Origin: Sialis fuliginosa
Taxonomy: Eukaryota > Arthropoda > Insecta > Megaloptera > Sialidae
DNA length: 64,000 nucleotides
Direction of reading: 5' to 3'
NCBI GenBank assembly: GCA_961205875.1
Contig: OY540810.1
Coordinates: forward strand, 31,620,001 to 31,684,000
Shown here: positions 48,351 to 60,628 of the stretch, in pieces
How the letters are laid out: each line of letters starts with the position of its first letter
Position numbering within the stretch: position 1 is the first letter of the stretch
Program-made: the position numbers and the translations under genes
The notes under the pieces: model-generated
What the model was told of the DNA's origin: nothing
Seen by the model: only the letters and a program-made list of their open reading frames with translations
Databases searched by the model: none

Positions 48351-48420
48351 GTTATCTCCCCGATTGTTACATGTTGTGCAATATGCAAAATGTAGGAGCA
48401 CAGAAAATCTAATTTCTTAA

Positions 48421-48990
48421 ATATTGCTTTCTCGCAATATCGAAGATACGAGAAGCTTTGTGATCGTTTTAAAATGAAACAAAAAATTGTTCTACGATTT
48501 CTAAATTTTAAATTGATCTTTCCGTTTCAGATCAAGACAAACATTTTTCATTCTGTCTGTCTGTGTGTATGTCCCCTGAATCCTTGTCACGCGCATAACT
48601 CATGAACCACTGAACCGATATTAATAAAATTTAGTTGGGTAGTTGGATCTGGCTTGAGGACGGTCTCATTTCAAAATCATCAAAATCGTGTGTAAGTGGG
48701 GGGGGGGAGTGACATCACAAAATATTTATTTTTTGAAGATATCTCAAGAACGACACATGTTACGTGAAAATTTTATAGAAACTTTTTTGTAGAGCATTAA
48801 ATTTCCTATAATATAAGTCTACGTTTGTTGTAAAATATTCCCTTATAAAGATTTATCTCAATTTACTTTAAAAAATCGTCATTTGGCAATTTATCTGAGC
48901 ACTTTATCGGTTTTTATTTAAATTGTTCAATAATTGACTAGCTTTGGTGAATTTTGCACGAGGAAGCACTGTGCATTTAATTGGGAAATG
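48421..48990 (+). repeat. GCTTCCTCG dispersed repeat, near full-length
   Basis: About 570 bp, from ATTGCTTTCTCGCAATATCG to GAGGAAGCACTGTGCATTTA. It contains GATCTTTCCGTTTCAGATCA, CATAACTCATGAACCACTGA and TTTTGTAGAGCATTAAATTT. The termini share a 10-base inverse word (GCTTCCTCG/CGAGGAAGC). No coding frame or target duplication was recognised. Confidence 0.8.
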
Positions 48991-50486
48991 TTTTTTTTAA
49001 GAATCACCTAAATTGATAAAATATTTCATCTCGAAAAGTGATTTTTTGTCAGCTTGTAGACAAATTAAATTGATTATTAAATCTTTCAATACTTATTTAT
49101 TTTTTATTTATATGTTTCAGTGTCAAATTGGTAAGTTTTGGCTCGCATCAGACATTTTTTGTTTGTTTTAAAGCAATCAATGCCGTTAGATTTCATTGTA
49201 GTGAAATTGTTACCTAGTTTCTTATTTGTAATTATCAATTGAATATTAAAATAAATTTTATAAAAATTAATAATTTCAGTTCGTACCAATTAGTCTGATC
49301 GTTTTGCCCCTCGGACATCTACCTGATTGCTCACCGACCCACTTCAAAATGTACACTGAAGATTATGAAGTAAAAAAGAATATATGTACATTGTACATTA
49401 ATGGGGGAAGGTATAGAGAACTATTTTTAAAGTGTAATAAAGTAAATTCAACTTGATAAGGAGTAAACTAATTTTTCTCGTAGGTAGTAAAATATAAGTT
49501 CTTTGTATGTTTCAATAGCAAAAATGTTTAAAATTGTGTTAATAATACTTTCTACCTTTAAAAAAAATCATAAATATGCATATTTTATCTGTAATTTAAA
49601 ATAATAAACTCTAAATATCTGTGTGTGTGACAAAACGTTGGCTAAATAAATCTACATAGCTCAGATTATACCTTGAAGCTAAATAGGAAATAAACATAGA
49701 CTTGGAAATCTTAATTTGTGTTATTTTAATTATATATTATATCTAAATTCAATAAAAAGACAAATTTAATTTATATTACCGATCATAAATTATAATATCT
49801 ACAAAATTTATCTAAAATAACCAAACGTTAACTCAATGAACCTGATAATTAGAATATTTACAAAAAGGCAGATTATATCGTCATTTTGATTTATTAATAC
49901 AATATAAATAAAATCCTCATTAGCATAATTACGGTATTATGAAAATATAAATGTAAAATTAACAATTACATTAAAAACGACACTTGCTCAATTAGTGAAC
50001 GCCTCCTACCAATGAAAACATAGGAGTGTCTAGAAAATACCTCTAGGGGAAGATATTAATCTCTTACTCATTCGAATATACATATGTAGGAAACAGCAAA
50101 TTGACATTTACCAAAAGAAATAAAGCCACATTACAAATACATTTATAAAATTATCAGTTTACTTTCAAAATTAAAATTTGTATCTATTTCCGGTAAAACC
50201 ATCAGAAGTCAGATTAAATGGCCATTCAATGTAAAAAAATTCATTTTATTTCAAACAGTCACTAAGCTAGTTTGTCAAAAAACGTGTTTTTCGGATTGTA
50301 AAGGTCTTGAAACGTAATAATTCATCAAAACGTCATATTTCTATCATAACCAAATTTTTTTAAACATTTAAAAGTAAAAATATCAGTATAAAATATTAAG
50401 TGCTTTTTAGGAAACCAAAGAAAATCGTTCAATAATTTAAGTATTTACTATTGAAATGAGAGAAAACTATATGTAAAATTATTATA
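48991..50486. other. AT-rich non-coding DNA
   Basis: No supported feature was found. Confidence 0.5.
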
Positions 50487-51090
50487 TTGCTTCCTCGCAA
50501 TATCGAAGATACGAGAAACTTTGTGATCGTTTTAAAATGAGAAAAAAAAATTTTCACCGATTTCAATCGTCGTTCCATGTCTGTCTGTCTCTGTGTCTAT
50601 CTGTCTGTCTAGTGAATCTTTCTCACACACATACATAACTCATCAACCATTGAACCGATATTAATAAAATTTGGTTGGTTGGTTGGGTCTGAATTGAGGA
50701 CGACTCCATTTCAAAATCATCAAAATCGTGTAAGGCAGATGAGTGACATCCCAAAATATTTATTTTTTCAAGATATCTCAAGAACGACAAATGTTACGTG
50801 AAATTTTTTTGTAGAGAATTGAATTTCCTATAATACTTATAGGTCTACAACGTTTGTTGTAGAATATTCCCTTACAATGATTTATCTCAATTTACTTTAA
50901 AAAATCGTCATAGCAAATAATAATCAGGCGTCTTAAGAAAAATTTCGAACTAACATTTTTCAGTAAAATTATACAAAAACTAAATGGTTAACCAATGCCA
51001 GGCAATTAATCTGAATACTTTTTCGGTTTTTATTTAACTACCTTTGGCGAATTTAGCACAAGGAAGCACTGTGCATTTACTTGGCAGATG
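50487..51090 (+). repeat. GCTTCCTCG dispersed repeat, fullest copy
   Basis: From TTGCTTCCTCGCAATATCG to AGGAAGCACTGTGCATTTAC. It keeps the AGGCGTCTTAAGAAAAATTTC segment (50927) also present in the minus-strand copy at 44362. Best reference copy in the window. Confidence 0.8.
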
Positions 51091-51905
51091 TTTTTTATTT
51101 TTATAAAACATTGTTTGATAAGTTCATTTACTCGTTTTATCTACTTAATGAATTAAATTAAAAATACATTTTTAGAAACGTCACTGGCTAGAACACGTTA
51201 CTTACTTTTTCTAAACAATTTTTACTACGTAGATATATTCGTACATCAATTCGTGGATTCGAAGGCGTTCATTGAACACATAAACCATGTTTATAAACAA
51301 GTTATATGAAGCTAAAATACGTCATATTAAAGCAACCATTATGTTAAATGTTATTTCAACACAGTATGTCCGATCAGTATCCTACCAAATTAAATAAAAT
51401 GAGTGCACATTAATTTACTAATATTAATATTAAAGCAGTATGTTTTCTTTTCAACAATTTTGACCACGTTTATGTTAATTAAAACAAATTTATTTAAAAG
51501 TAATAAATTAGTTGTTTAAAAACCAAAGTTGATGCTTTTCAATTTATTGGTAAAAAAGCACCTATAGTTTGTCACACTTTAATTTCAATAATGAAGTTTT
51601 TATATTTTTATGAGTAATATGATCCATTCAAAATCCGAAACGACCAGCTCTACCAAACAAAAAATCGAGAAAATCGATATTTTTACAAAACACATAAAAA
51701 TTATTTAAATATTTATTTTTATGAAAAATTAATAAAAATGAACGTTCAGTCCATATATTAAAATTTTAAAAAATCAAAAAAAGGAATAACTTATATCACT
51801 TATTGGTTTGTTCTTAAATAAATATTATGCATTGAAATATAAACAGCACTGATTATTTGAAAAACACAATTCTTTTATTTTTTTTTACTTTGCATGTATA
51901 TAATG
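51091..51905. other. AT-rich non-coding DNA
   Basis: No supported feature was found. Confidence 0.5.
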
Positions 51906-51909
51906 TATA

Positions 51910-52362
51910 CAGGATGTCCCACGAGAAGTTGTTGAAACTAATCAGCTGGCATTTTCAAATAGATGCAGTTATTGAAAAAAAAAAAAAAAATTACGTTGAA
52001 AATAGTAAGGTCTGCAGTTTTATTCCGGTAGTGGTAGAAGTAAGTACATACGCGTCAAAAAGAATAATCTGAGTTTATATAGGGGGTTTCGTAATAAATA
52101 CGAAAAATATAAATAAGAGCGAAACCACACTAACAAATTCATTATTTATTTAAACTTATGCGTTACATCACTCTATTTTTGGCGATAAATCTGAATTAAA
52201 ATAATATTTGTGCTCTTTTTAACAGAATTGCATGCACAAAACTTTTATTAAATTTTATTTATATACATTAAAAACCTCTTTTCAACGCATTTTTTTTCAA
52301 TAACTGCATCAAATTGAAAATGAAAGCTGACTTGTTTAAACACCTTCCGGTGGGACATCCTG
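51910..52362. mobile_element. MITE with CAGGATGTCCCAC ends
   Basis: A 453-bp element flanked by TA (51908-51909 and 52363-52364). The ends CAGGATGTCCCAC and the inverse continue into about 80 bp of inverted similarity, including TGATGCAGTTATTGAAAAAA. The ACAGGATGTCCCAC terminus recurs in many insect genomes. The 71-codon frame inside is a shadow. Confidence 0.8.
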
Positions 52363-52364
52363 TA

Positions 52365-53429
52365 TATCTTACAAATTTAAACTAATACAAATTTTAAAAT
52401 AAATTAACATACATATACTTGTTATTCCCATTATTTTATTTTCAAATAACATAATCTCATGTTTTAAAAATAAAACATAGATTAAAGAAAACAACCATAA
52501 ATTATCGACAAGGTAAAACATTGTAATCATATTTTATAGAGATCTAATCCGCGCAGACATATTTATCAAACTATATTAACAAAGTACAAATGTTGTGGCA
52601 CAGTAATAATATTTGTACAAATAACATAAGCAGTTGAGGTAACACTAGAAGTTCTGCAAGTTTTTTTTATTGAAATACTAATATTCTAACACTGACTATC
52701 ATTAATTATTTGTATACATTTTTTAGCTACGGCGCTATTTATACATTGATGCGATATTCGAAGAATTTTTTTTACATGATACAGTAGTGAAACAACATTA
52801 TATTTATATGATTAATACATTAGAAACGTGTTCGCTAGTGAAGTATTTATTATAATGTATGTATATGAGTATGTTTGTATCTTTGTGTGTTACGTATTAG
52901 CTGGAGTTTCCTGGAAAACCGGAAGAAGAAAAATCCTTCCTTAAAAGTGACTCTACAGGGTTCCGTAATGTAAGAATAAGGGTTCTTCCATAAAACCACA
53001 ATAAGTAAAAATACATTAATTACATTTTAAATTAAAAAATTATATGCATATGTTATTTGAAGGGTATAAAATCTAAATTTAAACTATTTTGAGATTTTTA
53101 TATAAATTTTTTGATAATGAACCACTGGACTTGGACATGGCCAGTTTTAGTAACAAAAAGCAGCATAACAATTGAACACAGGCAATTTTATTACTAATTG
53201 TAAGCAACCATGGAGGAGTTCAGCTAATGGTGGAACGATTTTTGATAGTACCTCCGATTTACAATCTTAATTTTCAAAAGGTTTTACCCAGTTTTTAGAC
53301 AGTAAGATTAGGAATGGCTACAAAATAGAATGAATTAAAAATCTCAATTTTTATCAAAATATCGGTATGGAGAACTTCCATGTTTGTTCTATCTTCTTAA
53401 ATAATTTATAAAATATGAGAAACATTGCG
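52365..53429. other. AT-rich non-coding DNA
   Basis: CTGGAGTTTCCTGGAAAACCGG near 52901 is a short less AT-rich patch. No supported feature was found. Confidence 0.5.
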
Positions 53430-53850
53430 ATTTATCAGAAATAAAACTTTATTATAAATATTAGTTTTCTAATGTCAAAAATATATTTGTAACATGAATT
53501 GTTGACGTATTAATTAGTATTTAAAATTCAAATTTTGAGGATGGTTTTCACCCCTTTAATAGCTGTTTAGGCACGTACAAAAAATAAATATATATTAGGT
53601 TCAATTGAACTGCAAATGTACCAAGTCTTATCAAAATTAGCGAGATAATACTCGCAACGTTCACTTTTTAGACGATAATAGGTACAAATTTTCGAATATT
53701 TCTAAACCCCCAATCCGATTAGCACCAAAATCAATAAGTCTGGAGTACTCACCGAGACAAACATTTTCCCAAAAAATAATTCAAATCGGTGCATTTTTAC
53801 AGTAGTTTTTGTGAACGAAAGAAAATTTTACATCCAGACGCAAACACACA
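53430..53850. repeat. Dispersed repeat related to 16190-16740
   Basis: TTAGTTTTCTAATGTCAAAA and GAGGATGGTTTTCACCCCTT match the 16.2-kb repeat. 53690-53830 (CCAATCCGATTAGCACCAAA, AATCGGTGCATTTTTACAGTAG) looks like a retroelement 3' region but has no coding part. Confidence 0.45.
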
Positions 53851-55264
53851 CGCACAGCCGCCATGCAAAATTAACTTTTCTCTAAGTTTTGAAGGTAGTA
53901 CAATCAGAATCTACTCTAATCTTGGACACGAATCTCCGACAGTATTACATTAATTACATTTCCTTCAGAACATGGAAATAAAAAACATGGTAAGTTTTGA
54001 TTGATACGCGTGAAGTAAAAGTAATTAATTTAAACTTTTTATATTAGGAGTTCTATAAGTTTTTATAGATCTTAAAAAAGGGGAAAATACATTGAGCAAT
54101 ACTGTCCTAATACATTAATGTACATAATAAACCACCTACTGACACAAAAATCAATAAATAAAAGTAATAAAATCATCTACACAAGATCTGTGCTCCGTTT
54201 TCCAACTGACAATATTTGTGAATGAACAGTGATTTCGTTTGGCAACCGTGACGTTCTGCGTCTAAAAATAAAAATAAGTTATTTCTGACAAACTAGCGCC
54301 CATTCATACGCGACAATATGCAGATATACAGTTTATAGGATTCATATTTCACATGTGAAGTTATAAATACACATACATATCATGAGCTCATTTGTGAAAT
54401 GTTTCACTCGCGTTTATACTTTGCACTAATTTTCAGTGTAATCTGTAATTTATATTGTTCTATATTTAATATACCAACATGTAAAAATTAGTTTACATTA
54501 TATATTATTATTACAGCAAATATGTGAAGACAAATCTTTCTCGAAATTATTTTTATAAAATTAAATATACTTTTCTAATGTATATTTTTTATTAACTATA
54601 CTACATATAACACATTATTTCTCAAAGTGTGGTACGTATATTGCTGAGTTTTAAGGGGTACAAGGTTAAATTTAAAAAAAATGTATTTAATTTACTGAAA
54701 GAAAAGCAATAAAATACATTCTGACATAAAAAAAATACACGCTTACATTTATACTGATATAATACACTTATAAATAGGATTGTATCAGTACTGCGCAATG
54801 TATTTAATAATTAACTTATCAATATTAAATTAAAAACAAGAATAATAATTATTAGTGACTCCCTTAGGGCTGTTTTGCAGAGCAAAGTTTTTCGAAAGAA
54901 AATACAATTAAATTAAATAGAAACTTATATTACAATTACAGCACGAATTCAGTGAAAATGATTGTATGAGGGTGGGGGGGGGGGGAGAATTGTGATTGAA
55001 AATTGGGTCGCAAATACTAGAAGGTTGAGAAACGCTGTCTTATTATATTCTATAAAAATGTCAAATTAAGAAGTACCATACAAGTACCTACTACCTACAG
55101 TGGCTTATCTGATGTTTATAATTCAGTTGCAAGATAAGTTTTGTTATTTTTTAAACTACTATAAAAATTTCTTGACAACAACGGTATAAATAATTTTGAT
55201 TTCAAAAAATTAAAATTAAATATCTCCAAATTGAATAGCTCGATTTAAATTTTTTTAAAACACT
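53851..55264. other. AT-rich non-coding DNA
   Basis: A G-run is at 54969-54985. Otherwise nothing is supported. Confidence 0.5.
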
Positions 55265-55390
55265 TGAGGAGGTGAGTTCCAAAAGTCATTTGTTCCATTT
55301 AAAAAAATTGAGATGCCGGTGGATTTTGAAAGTCTTTTTGACATTCTTTTATATGACAATGTCAGTTTTGAACGAGTTTTGGTCAAAACT
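55265..55390. mobile_element. TGAGGAGGTGAGTTCC-family MITE, left half
   Basis: TGAGGAGGTGAGTTCCAAAA then GAGATGCCGGTGGATTTTGA and GACAATGTCAGTTTTGA follow the copy at 8727. The right end is missing. Confidence 0.65.
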
Positions 55391-55779
55391 GATAAAAACT
55401 CACTTGCAAAATTAAATAATTTTAAATATTTAAAAATAATATTAAATATTTTTAAATATCTGTAAAAACATTAAGTCAGCTTTCCAAGGATATATATAAG
55501 AAATGGTAAAAAATCATGAAAAAACGTATTTGTTCCAGCTCTCTAAATTAAGACGTTTCAAAAAAATTACCTAGTCCTTCTAAGCTATACTTTGTATAGA
55601 ATTAAAAATAATTTCGCTCCCATTTACATATTAGACCAAAAATCAGGCGGAAAGTTTAGCTCCCACCTATACATACTGACAAATTAAAAAGTTAAAAATA
55701 ACACAGAGAGATCTGAAACGGAAACTCATATTTATACTGTTATAAAGTAGCTGCTCAGAGCTATGGCCAAAACCTGACC

Positions 55780-56045
55780 GCGACATCGAACACTTCATTC
55801 ATAACTCCAATCAAGGAAGTAATCACGACTATGGAATAAATGATGGCAAAACAGTGCGGTGGGGTACGGGAGCGCGGTGGCTATGACCTCGCGGGGCCCT
55901 GGGGCGGTGCGCCACCGCCGCAGCAGCCTTTCGCTAGCCGGCTCTAGCCCGACCGTTCATTCATGGAACCGTGGGAACGGGCCACTTTGCTCGCGTAACA
56001 GGTATAGATAATGACCACGTCCATGTGTGTGTGTGTGTGTATAAC
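55780..56045 (+). promoter_or_regulatory. GC-rich island with (TG)n and possible splice donor
   Basis: 55850-55995 is the most GC-rich stretch of the window (GCGGGGCCCTGGGGCGGTGC, GCCACCGCCGCAGCAGCC). GTAACAG/GTATAG at 55995-56007 could be a splice donor. Two short ATG frames overlap but match no family. A TG tract is at 56022-56041. It may be a first non-coding exon and promoter upstream of the exon at 56998, or an enhancer. Confidence 0.4.
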
Positions 56046-56997
56046 ATCATATGTGAGTGTAGTAGGTACCCGATGGTGATAATGTAGAGTATTTGTTATT
56101 CGGAGTCAGCGGTACTCAAAGGATTTAACAATTTTGAATGTATCTAAAAATTAATTCAATTATTCAAAATCACAATTTTACATGATTATCTGCAAGCATT
56201 CTTTTTATTCTTCTTCATAACAATGATACATCTGCTAGTTATAACCTTTTCAGTTTATTGGCGGTCCGAGAGAGAAGAGGGGGGGGGGGGGTCGTAAAAA
56301 GATGAAAACAATTTTTTGCTCGTTGAATTCACTTTTTTTTTTTAATGTACTATATAATACAAATTATAATTTACTTAGGTGTATGTGTTTGTCTTATGAT
56401 CTAAAATATATTATTCAATATTTCTAGAATTCTGCTTAGTTCCACATTTCTTCAGTAGTATAATCTCAACTATATAGCATTATCGTCGATAAATATCTTC
56501 AAGGAACTTTTTTTGAATAATGAATTTTTGAATGAGACATTTTGAGTAGCACTGTTTTAAATAATACTAAATATAGTAGCAGGAACAACTTTCTTAGTTG
56601 TGTGAGTGCCTGTGAGATTTTTACTGTGACGATTTTACGAGAGCAATAACCAAATAAAGAAATATTATACGTTTTTTTCCTCGAGTAGTTTTATTTATCT
56701 ACACCATTAAACTCGTTTCATTTTACTTACAAATCGGTTAGATTAATTAATTTAATTATCCATCCACACAAATATTTTTGGATGTGAATTAGAATCACAT
56801 GACATTATCTTAACTAAATGCCATTTGAATTAAAAAAAAGTTAAATACAAACTTATAAAAAAATATATAAATGTTAATTAGCCATTCGAAATTTTACTAA
56901 AATTGCAATTTGCAATATTAGGTAGTTGCTTCTACAGAACTTTGACTTTTGTAAGTAGTATTATTACTAACCAAACGTAATGATTTTCCATTTACAG
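56046..56997. other. AT-rich DNA, possible intron
   Basis: A poly-G run is at 56279-56291. If 55780-56001 and 56998-57060 are exons, this would be the intron between them. Confidence 0.3.
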
Positions 56998-57060
56998 GTA
57001 GAACAATAGCTTGACTCCAGATCCCAAGAATCGTTTAAAACCACTATAGACAAAATAATG
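56998..57060 (+). other. Candidate 5'UTR exon ending in ATG
   Basis: A textbook branch point, TTACTAAC (56964-56971), precedes the acceptor TTTTCCATTTACAG (56984-56997). The exon is 63 nt and is followed by the donor GTGAGT (57061). All three frames carry stops, so it cannot be internal coding sequence. Its last three bases are ATG (57058-57060), which would put the start codon at the splice junction. The signals are good individually; no transcript evidence exists, so this may be coincidence. Confidence 0.4.
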
Positions 57061-57980
57061 GTGAGTTGCTTAAAGAAAAAAAGTTATTAGTTAACTGATT
57101 CAAGGTTAGTAAAAGAGCGATTTATTTTTTGCTTTATGCAATCCACTTTTTGTGAAAATTTTACACATCTGACTAAACCAATTAACCATTAACTATACAA
57201 CTTACAAGTCCATATATACTTCTACATATAAGCACAGTAATAATATTAAAATGGCAATTTATTCTCTAATGAAAACATAAACACAGTCAAGTACATATTT
57301 ACAATAAACTTTGACATTTCAACAGGAAGCGGATATGTACAGAGCCATCTCGACTGCATACGTGCAATACTATTACCATTTAATGAAATAAAAATGATAA
57401 TACCTCATAAGACAATTTCCAAAGTATTAGACACTTATAATCAGGAAGTTATAAATAAGTTAAAATAAAAAACAAAACAAAAAACTGACCAAAGAAATAA
57501 ATAGCAATATTAAAAGGATCATTAAAATGCGACGAAACAACCTAGAGGAAGTGACGTAACACTTTGCAGTTATAAAATTAACCAAAACAACATCAAAAAG
57601 TTGTATTTCTCGTTGACGTTGGCGCTTACAGTTTCCGTCGAAGAGATGTTGTTAGATTATATTATTATTGGTTATACGATATGTAAAACCACATCATTTG
57701 AATATTTGATTTTGTATTTTAATGGTCAAATCACAAATTACATGTTTCATTTATTAGTTCCACTGAATAAATCATCATTTATATACGAATACGGTTACAC
57801 TTAATAAGTGTTGCGAATTGTTCTCCTCTATATATACTATATCTATGTCTTTATTAAATCGAATGCTACTTTTTGTCGCTCATTCAAGGAAAACATGCAA
57901 TTTATTATTAATGCGTTTGTTGTTTCTTATATTCTTACTCTGTTTAATGAGTTTAATCTATATACTTAAGATAATGTTTT
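57061..57980. other. AT-rich non-coding DNA
   Basis: No supported feature was found. The frame at 57601-57804 has no recognisable family. Confidence 0.5.
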
Positions 57981-57985
57981 GTATA

Positions 57986-58088
57986 TGAGGAGGTGAGTTC
58001 CAAAACTTGTTCATTCCATTAAAAAAAATCGGAATTGCAGTGGATTTTTTTTAAATGGAATGAACGAGTTTTGGAACTCACCTCCTCA
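57986..58088. mobile_element. Short hairpin MITE, TGAGGAGGTGAGTTCC family
   Basis: A 103-bp element flanked by TA on both sides. The ends TGAGGAGGTGAGTTCCAAAA and the inverse extend to about 40-bp arms around a small core. It looks like an internally deleted form of the 216-bp copy at 8727. Confidence 0.85.
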
Positions 58089-58354
58089 TATACAAAGAAA
58101 CTAATTTTGAATAGTATCATCAGGCCCGGTGATAATGGGGGGTATTTTATATAGATAATAAGGCGAAATTAGGCATAACCTAGCCACGGTAACGTTACAT
58201 TTACATAATAAGATAGAGAAAGGTATCGCCGTGTGTTGAATAGCCAAAATCGCGGTTATCATCAATTTCGGAATTCACCGCGAAACCGCGGGTATTAATT
58301 AGTACTAATAAATAGATTTATAAAAATATTTAATGTTGATAAAACTTCAGTTAA

Positions 58355-59032
58355 GGGGTTAGGGGTAGTCAGAATTTTCAAAAAATCGTTTTTTTTCGTT
58401 TTCTTGTAGTGTGATGTTTCGAAAATATTCCCAGAAAATTTCAAGTCAATTGAACGAATAGTTTTCGAGATTCACTGACCTCAAAATTATACGAAAAAGC
58501 AATACTGCGCCAAGACGAAAACTTTAAACGCGTTTTTCTCGAAACTATGTTTTCGAAGACGGTGACCACTGTAATTCAAGAATCACTCGATGGATCAGAA
58601 TGAAAATACAGCTTATTGAAAGCAAAAAAAAGCTAGTACTTACTTGATCGAAGGATTTTTGTTTTTATTGAAAACTTCGATTTTTTTTAACAGTTTGTTT
58701 TTTTCCTTGAAAATTCGGGGGTAAGCTTTTAGAAGCCGCCAATTTATTAATTTTCAATAAAAGCTAAAGACTTTTCTTTGTTTGATTGATTTTAGATGAA
58801 CCAGTACAAAGTTATGATGGTCACCGCAAAGCACTACTTGTGAGAAGGGGTCCAACAAAGATGGCAATAACTTCGTCCAAAATTAATTTTTTTTTTTTAA
58901 ATTTGGTGAAGTCAAGTTGCAACATTGTATAATAATTCTGTATTATTATCTTTATAAAATAAATTAAATTACTGTCGGAAAAAAATTATTAAAAATACTC
59001 ATTCTTTCATGCCTCTCACTACCCCTAACCCC
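58355..59032. mobile_element. TTAA-flanked non-autonomous element
   Basis: A 678-bp element with termini GGGGTTAGGGGTAGT and the inverse ACTACCCCTAACCCC, flanked by TTAA (58351-58354 and 59033-59036). GATGGTCACCG (58817-58827) and CGGTGACCA (58559-58567) form an internal inverted pair. TTAA targets are typical of piggyBac or Kolobok transposons. No transposase frame remains. Confidence 0.8.
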
Positions 59033-59499
59033 TTAAGTAGTTATCTTACAGCATTTGTGTTCGATATTAATGCGGTAAAAGCCGAATGTGTTTAATCTGA
59101 TACAGAGTATCAACAGCTCCCTATATGAAGTTATGACATGACACTATCTGCCTCTGACAATATTAAATTATTACCTTCTACTTCACCATAATAAATTGTT
59201 TACTGTCATGTTTAATTATAAAGCAAAAAATGGTTTACCTATATCAATATATTTACTTTTACTTATTTACAAATAATAAAAGACAACAACATGTCGTATA
59301 TACATAAAAACAATAATACTTTCTTTCTTTCTCGTACATTCGCACAGATATATGTATATATTATAAATGTTTTTAAATGAATTAAAAAATAGGCTAATCT
59401 TTTAATAATAAATATATAATAAATAAATACGTATATACATATTCATACATCCGGAGAACCTTAAGTAAATAAATAACAATTTATCAGTTTTTTTTATAT

Positions 59500-59760
59500 C
59501 CGGCCCAAATAACACACACAGTGGACTAGATTTAGCTTAATTGACTAATATGTAAATAATTAATATTTAAAGTAAACCTGATTGACAGCTAATTAATATT
59601 GTTTCGGAGCCAAATTAATTACAAATCAATAAATGTACTTAAATTAAGTAAAATATTAACCGCGTTTTGTTATTAATTGTTTGAGCCACGTTTGCTTATT
59701 AATTAAATTGATAATTCTGGTTTCGTAATTCAAACCGCGTCTTAATTAACACACCATGTA
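59500..59760. promoter_or_regulatory. Candidate homeodomain/PBX-MEIS enhancer
   Basis: TGATTGACAG (59579-59588), the composite PBX-MEIS (Exd-Hth) consensus, lies directly beside CTAATTA. Further TAATTA-type words occur near 59613, 59674, 59699 and 59752. AACCGCG occurs twice (59658 and 59733). The cluster density is above the AT-rich background only for the composite and AACCGCG words, because TAATTA is cheap here. Confidence 0.35.
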
Positions 59761-60446
59761 CATATTTTGTTATTTTTTTAAATAAAATAAGTTAATTCAA
59801 CTATATACGAATCTCATCCTACGTTTCGTAGCTATGAGAGCGAGAAATTCTTTATTTTAAAACTAGTTTTTTTTTTGATAGTAAAAATGATTTAAAAAAA
59901 CTAATTAACACGTTAAACCTTATATGTTTATATCAATTAAGCCTAAAATATTATAAGAATGTTAAAACTCCAGCCTTTATAATCATAAGTTAAATCTACA
60001 ACATAATATTTCCTGCAATTTTATCTCATGTTTTAAATTCATTTATCTATGTTCTTGAAAGAAAAATAATAAAGCAGTAATTTTTAATTATACGTACAAA
60101 ATAAAAAACTAATTTTTTAGAAACGAAAATTGATTGAATTAATGCTCGGTGAGCAATAACGTTAAAAATAGAAAGAGAAATATTACGTGATTACTAAAAT
60201 TTCTATGAAAATTAAAACAAAAATCAAGAGCAAGTCCACATTTTTTAAATAACTAAAAAAAGATTATACGAAGTTCCATTCAAAATCCTATGAGCAAAAA
60301 TATCGTCAAAATAAAATCAATAAATTGAACATTGAGAGTTAATAAACAACAGAAAAAATCTTTCTTAAAAATTACAGTTAACTGGGATGTATAGTCGAGA
60401 TACAAACTTTTTTTTTCAATTTTTTTAGTCAAGGTACGTAAAGTAC
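59761..60446. other. AT-rich non-coding DNA
   Basis: No supported feature was found. Confidence 0.5.
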
Positions 60447-60628
60447 AAGGTAACCTCAGTAGCTCGGCACGAGAGAGGGAAATACGTCATCTGGGGTGCC
60501 TAACTATGGAGAGAGGGAATGATGTGCCCAATCATAACAAATACAGCTTTGTAACTCGGCGCGAGAAAGGGAAAATACGTCACCTGGGGTGCCCAAGTTG
60601 ATTGGTCAAAAGCTACTGAGGCAACCTG
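60447..60628. mobile_element. Small element with inverted ends and two direct repeats
   Basis: AGGTAACCTCAGTAGCT (60448-60464) and AGCTACTGAGGCAACCT (60611-60627) are inverse at 15 of 17 positions. Between them, a block of about 46 bp (60459-60505) recurs at 60551-60598: GCGAGAAAGGGAAAATACGTC and CTGGGGTGCC. The class is unknown. Confidence 0.65.

Noticed and set aside
55854..55960. Short GC-rich coding exon starting ATGGCAAAACAG
   Set aside because: Frames of 34 and 42 codons overlap in two registers and match no known protein, so coding is not supported.
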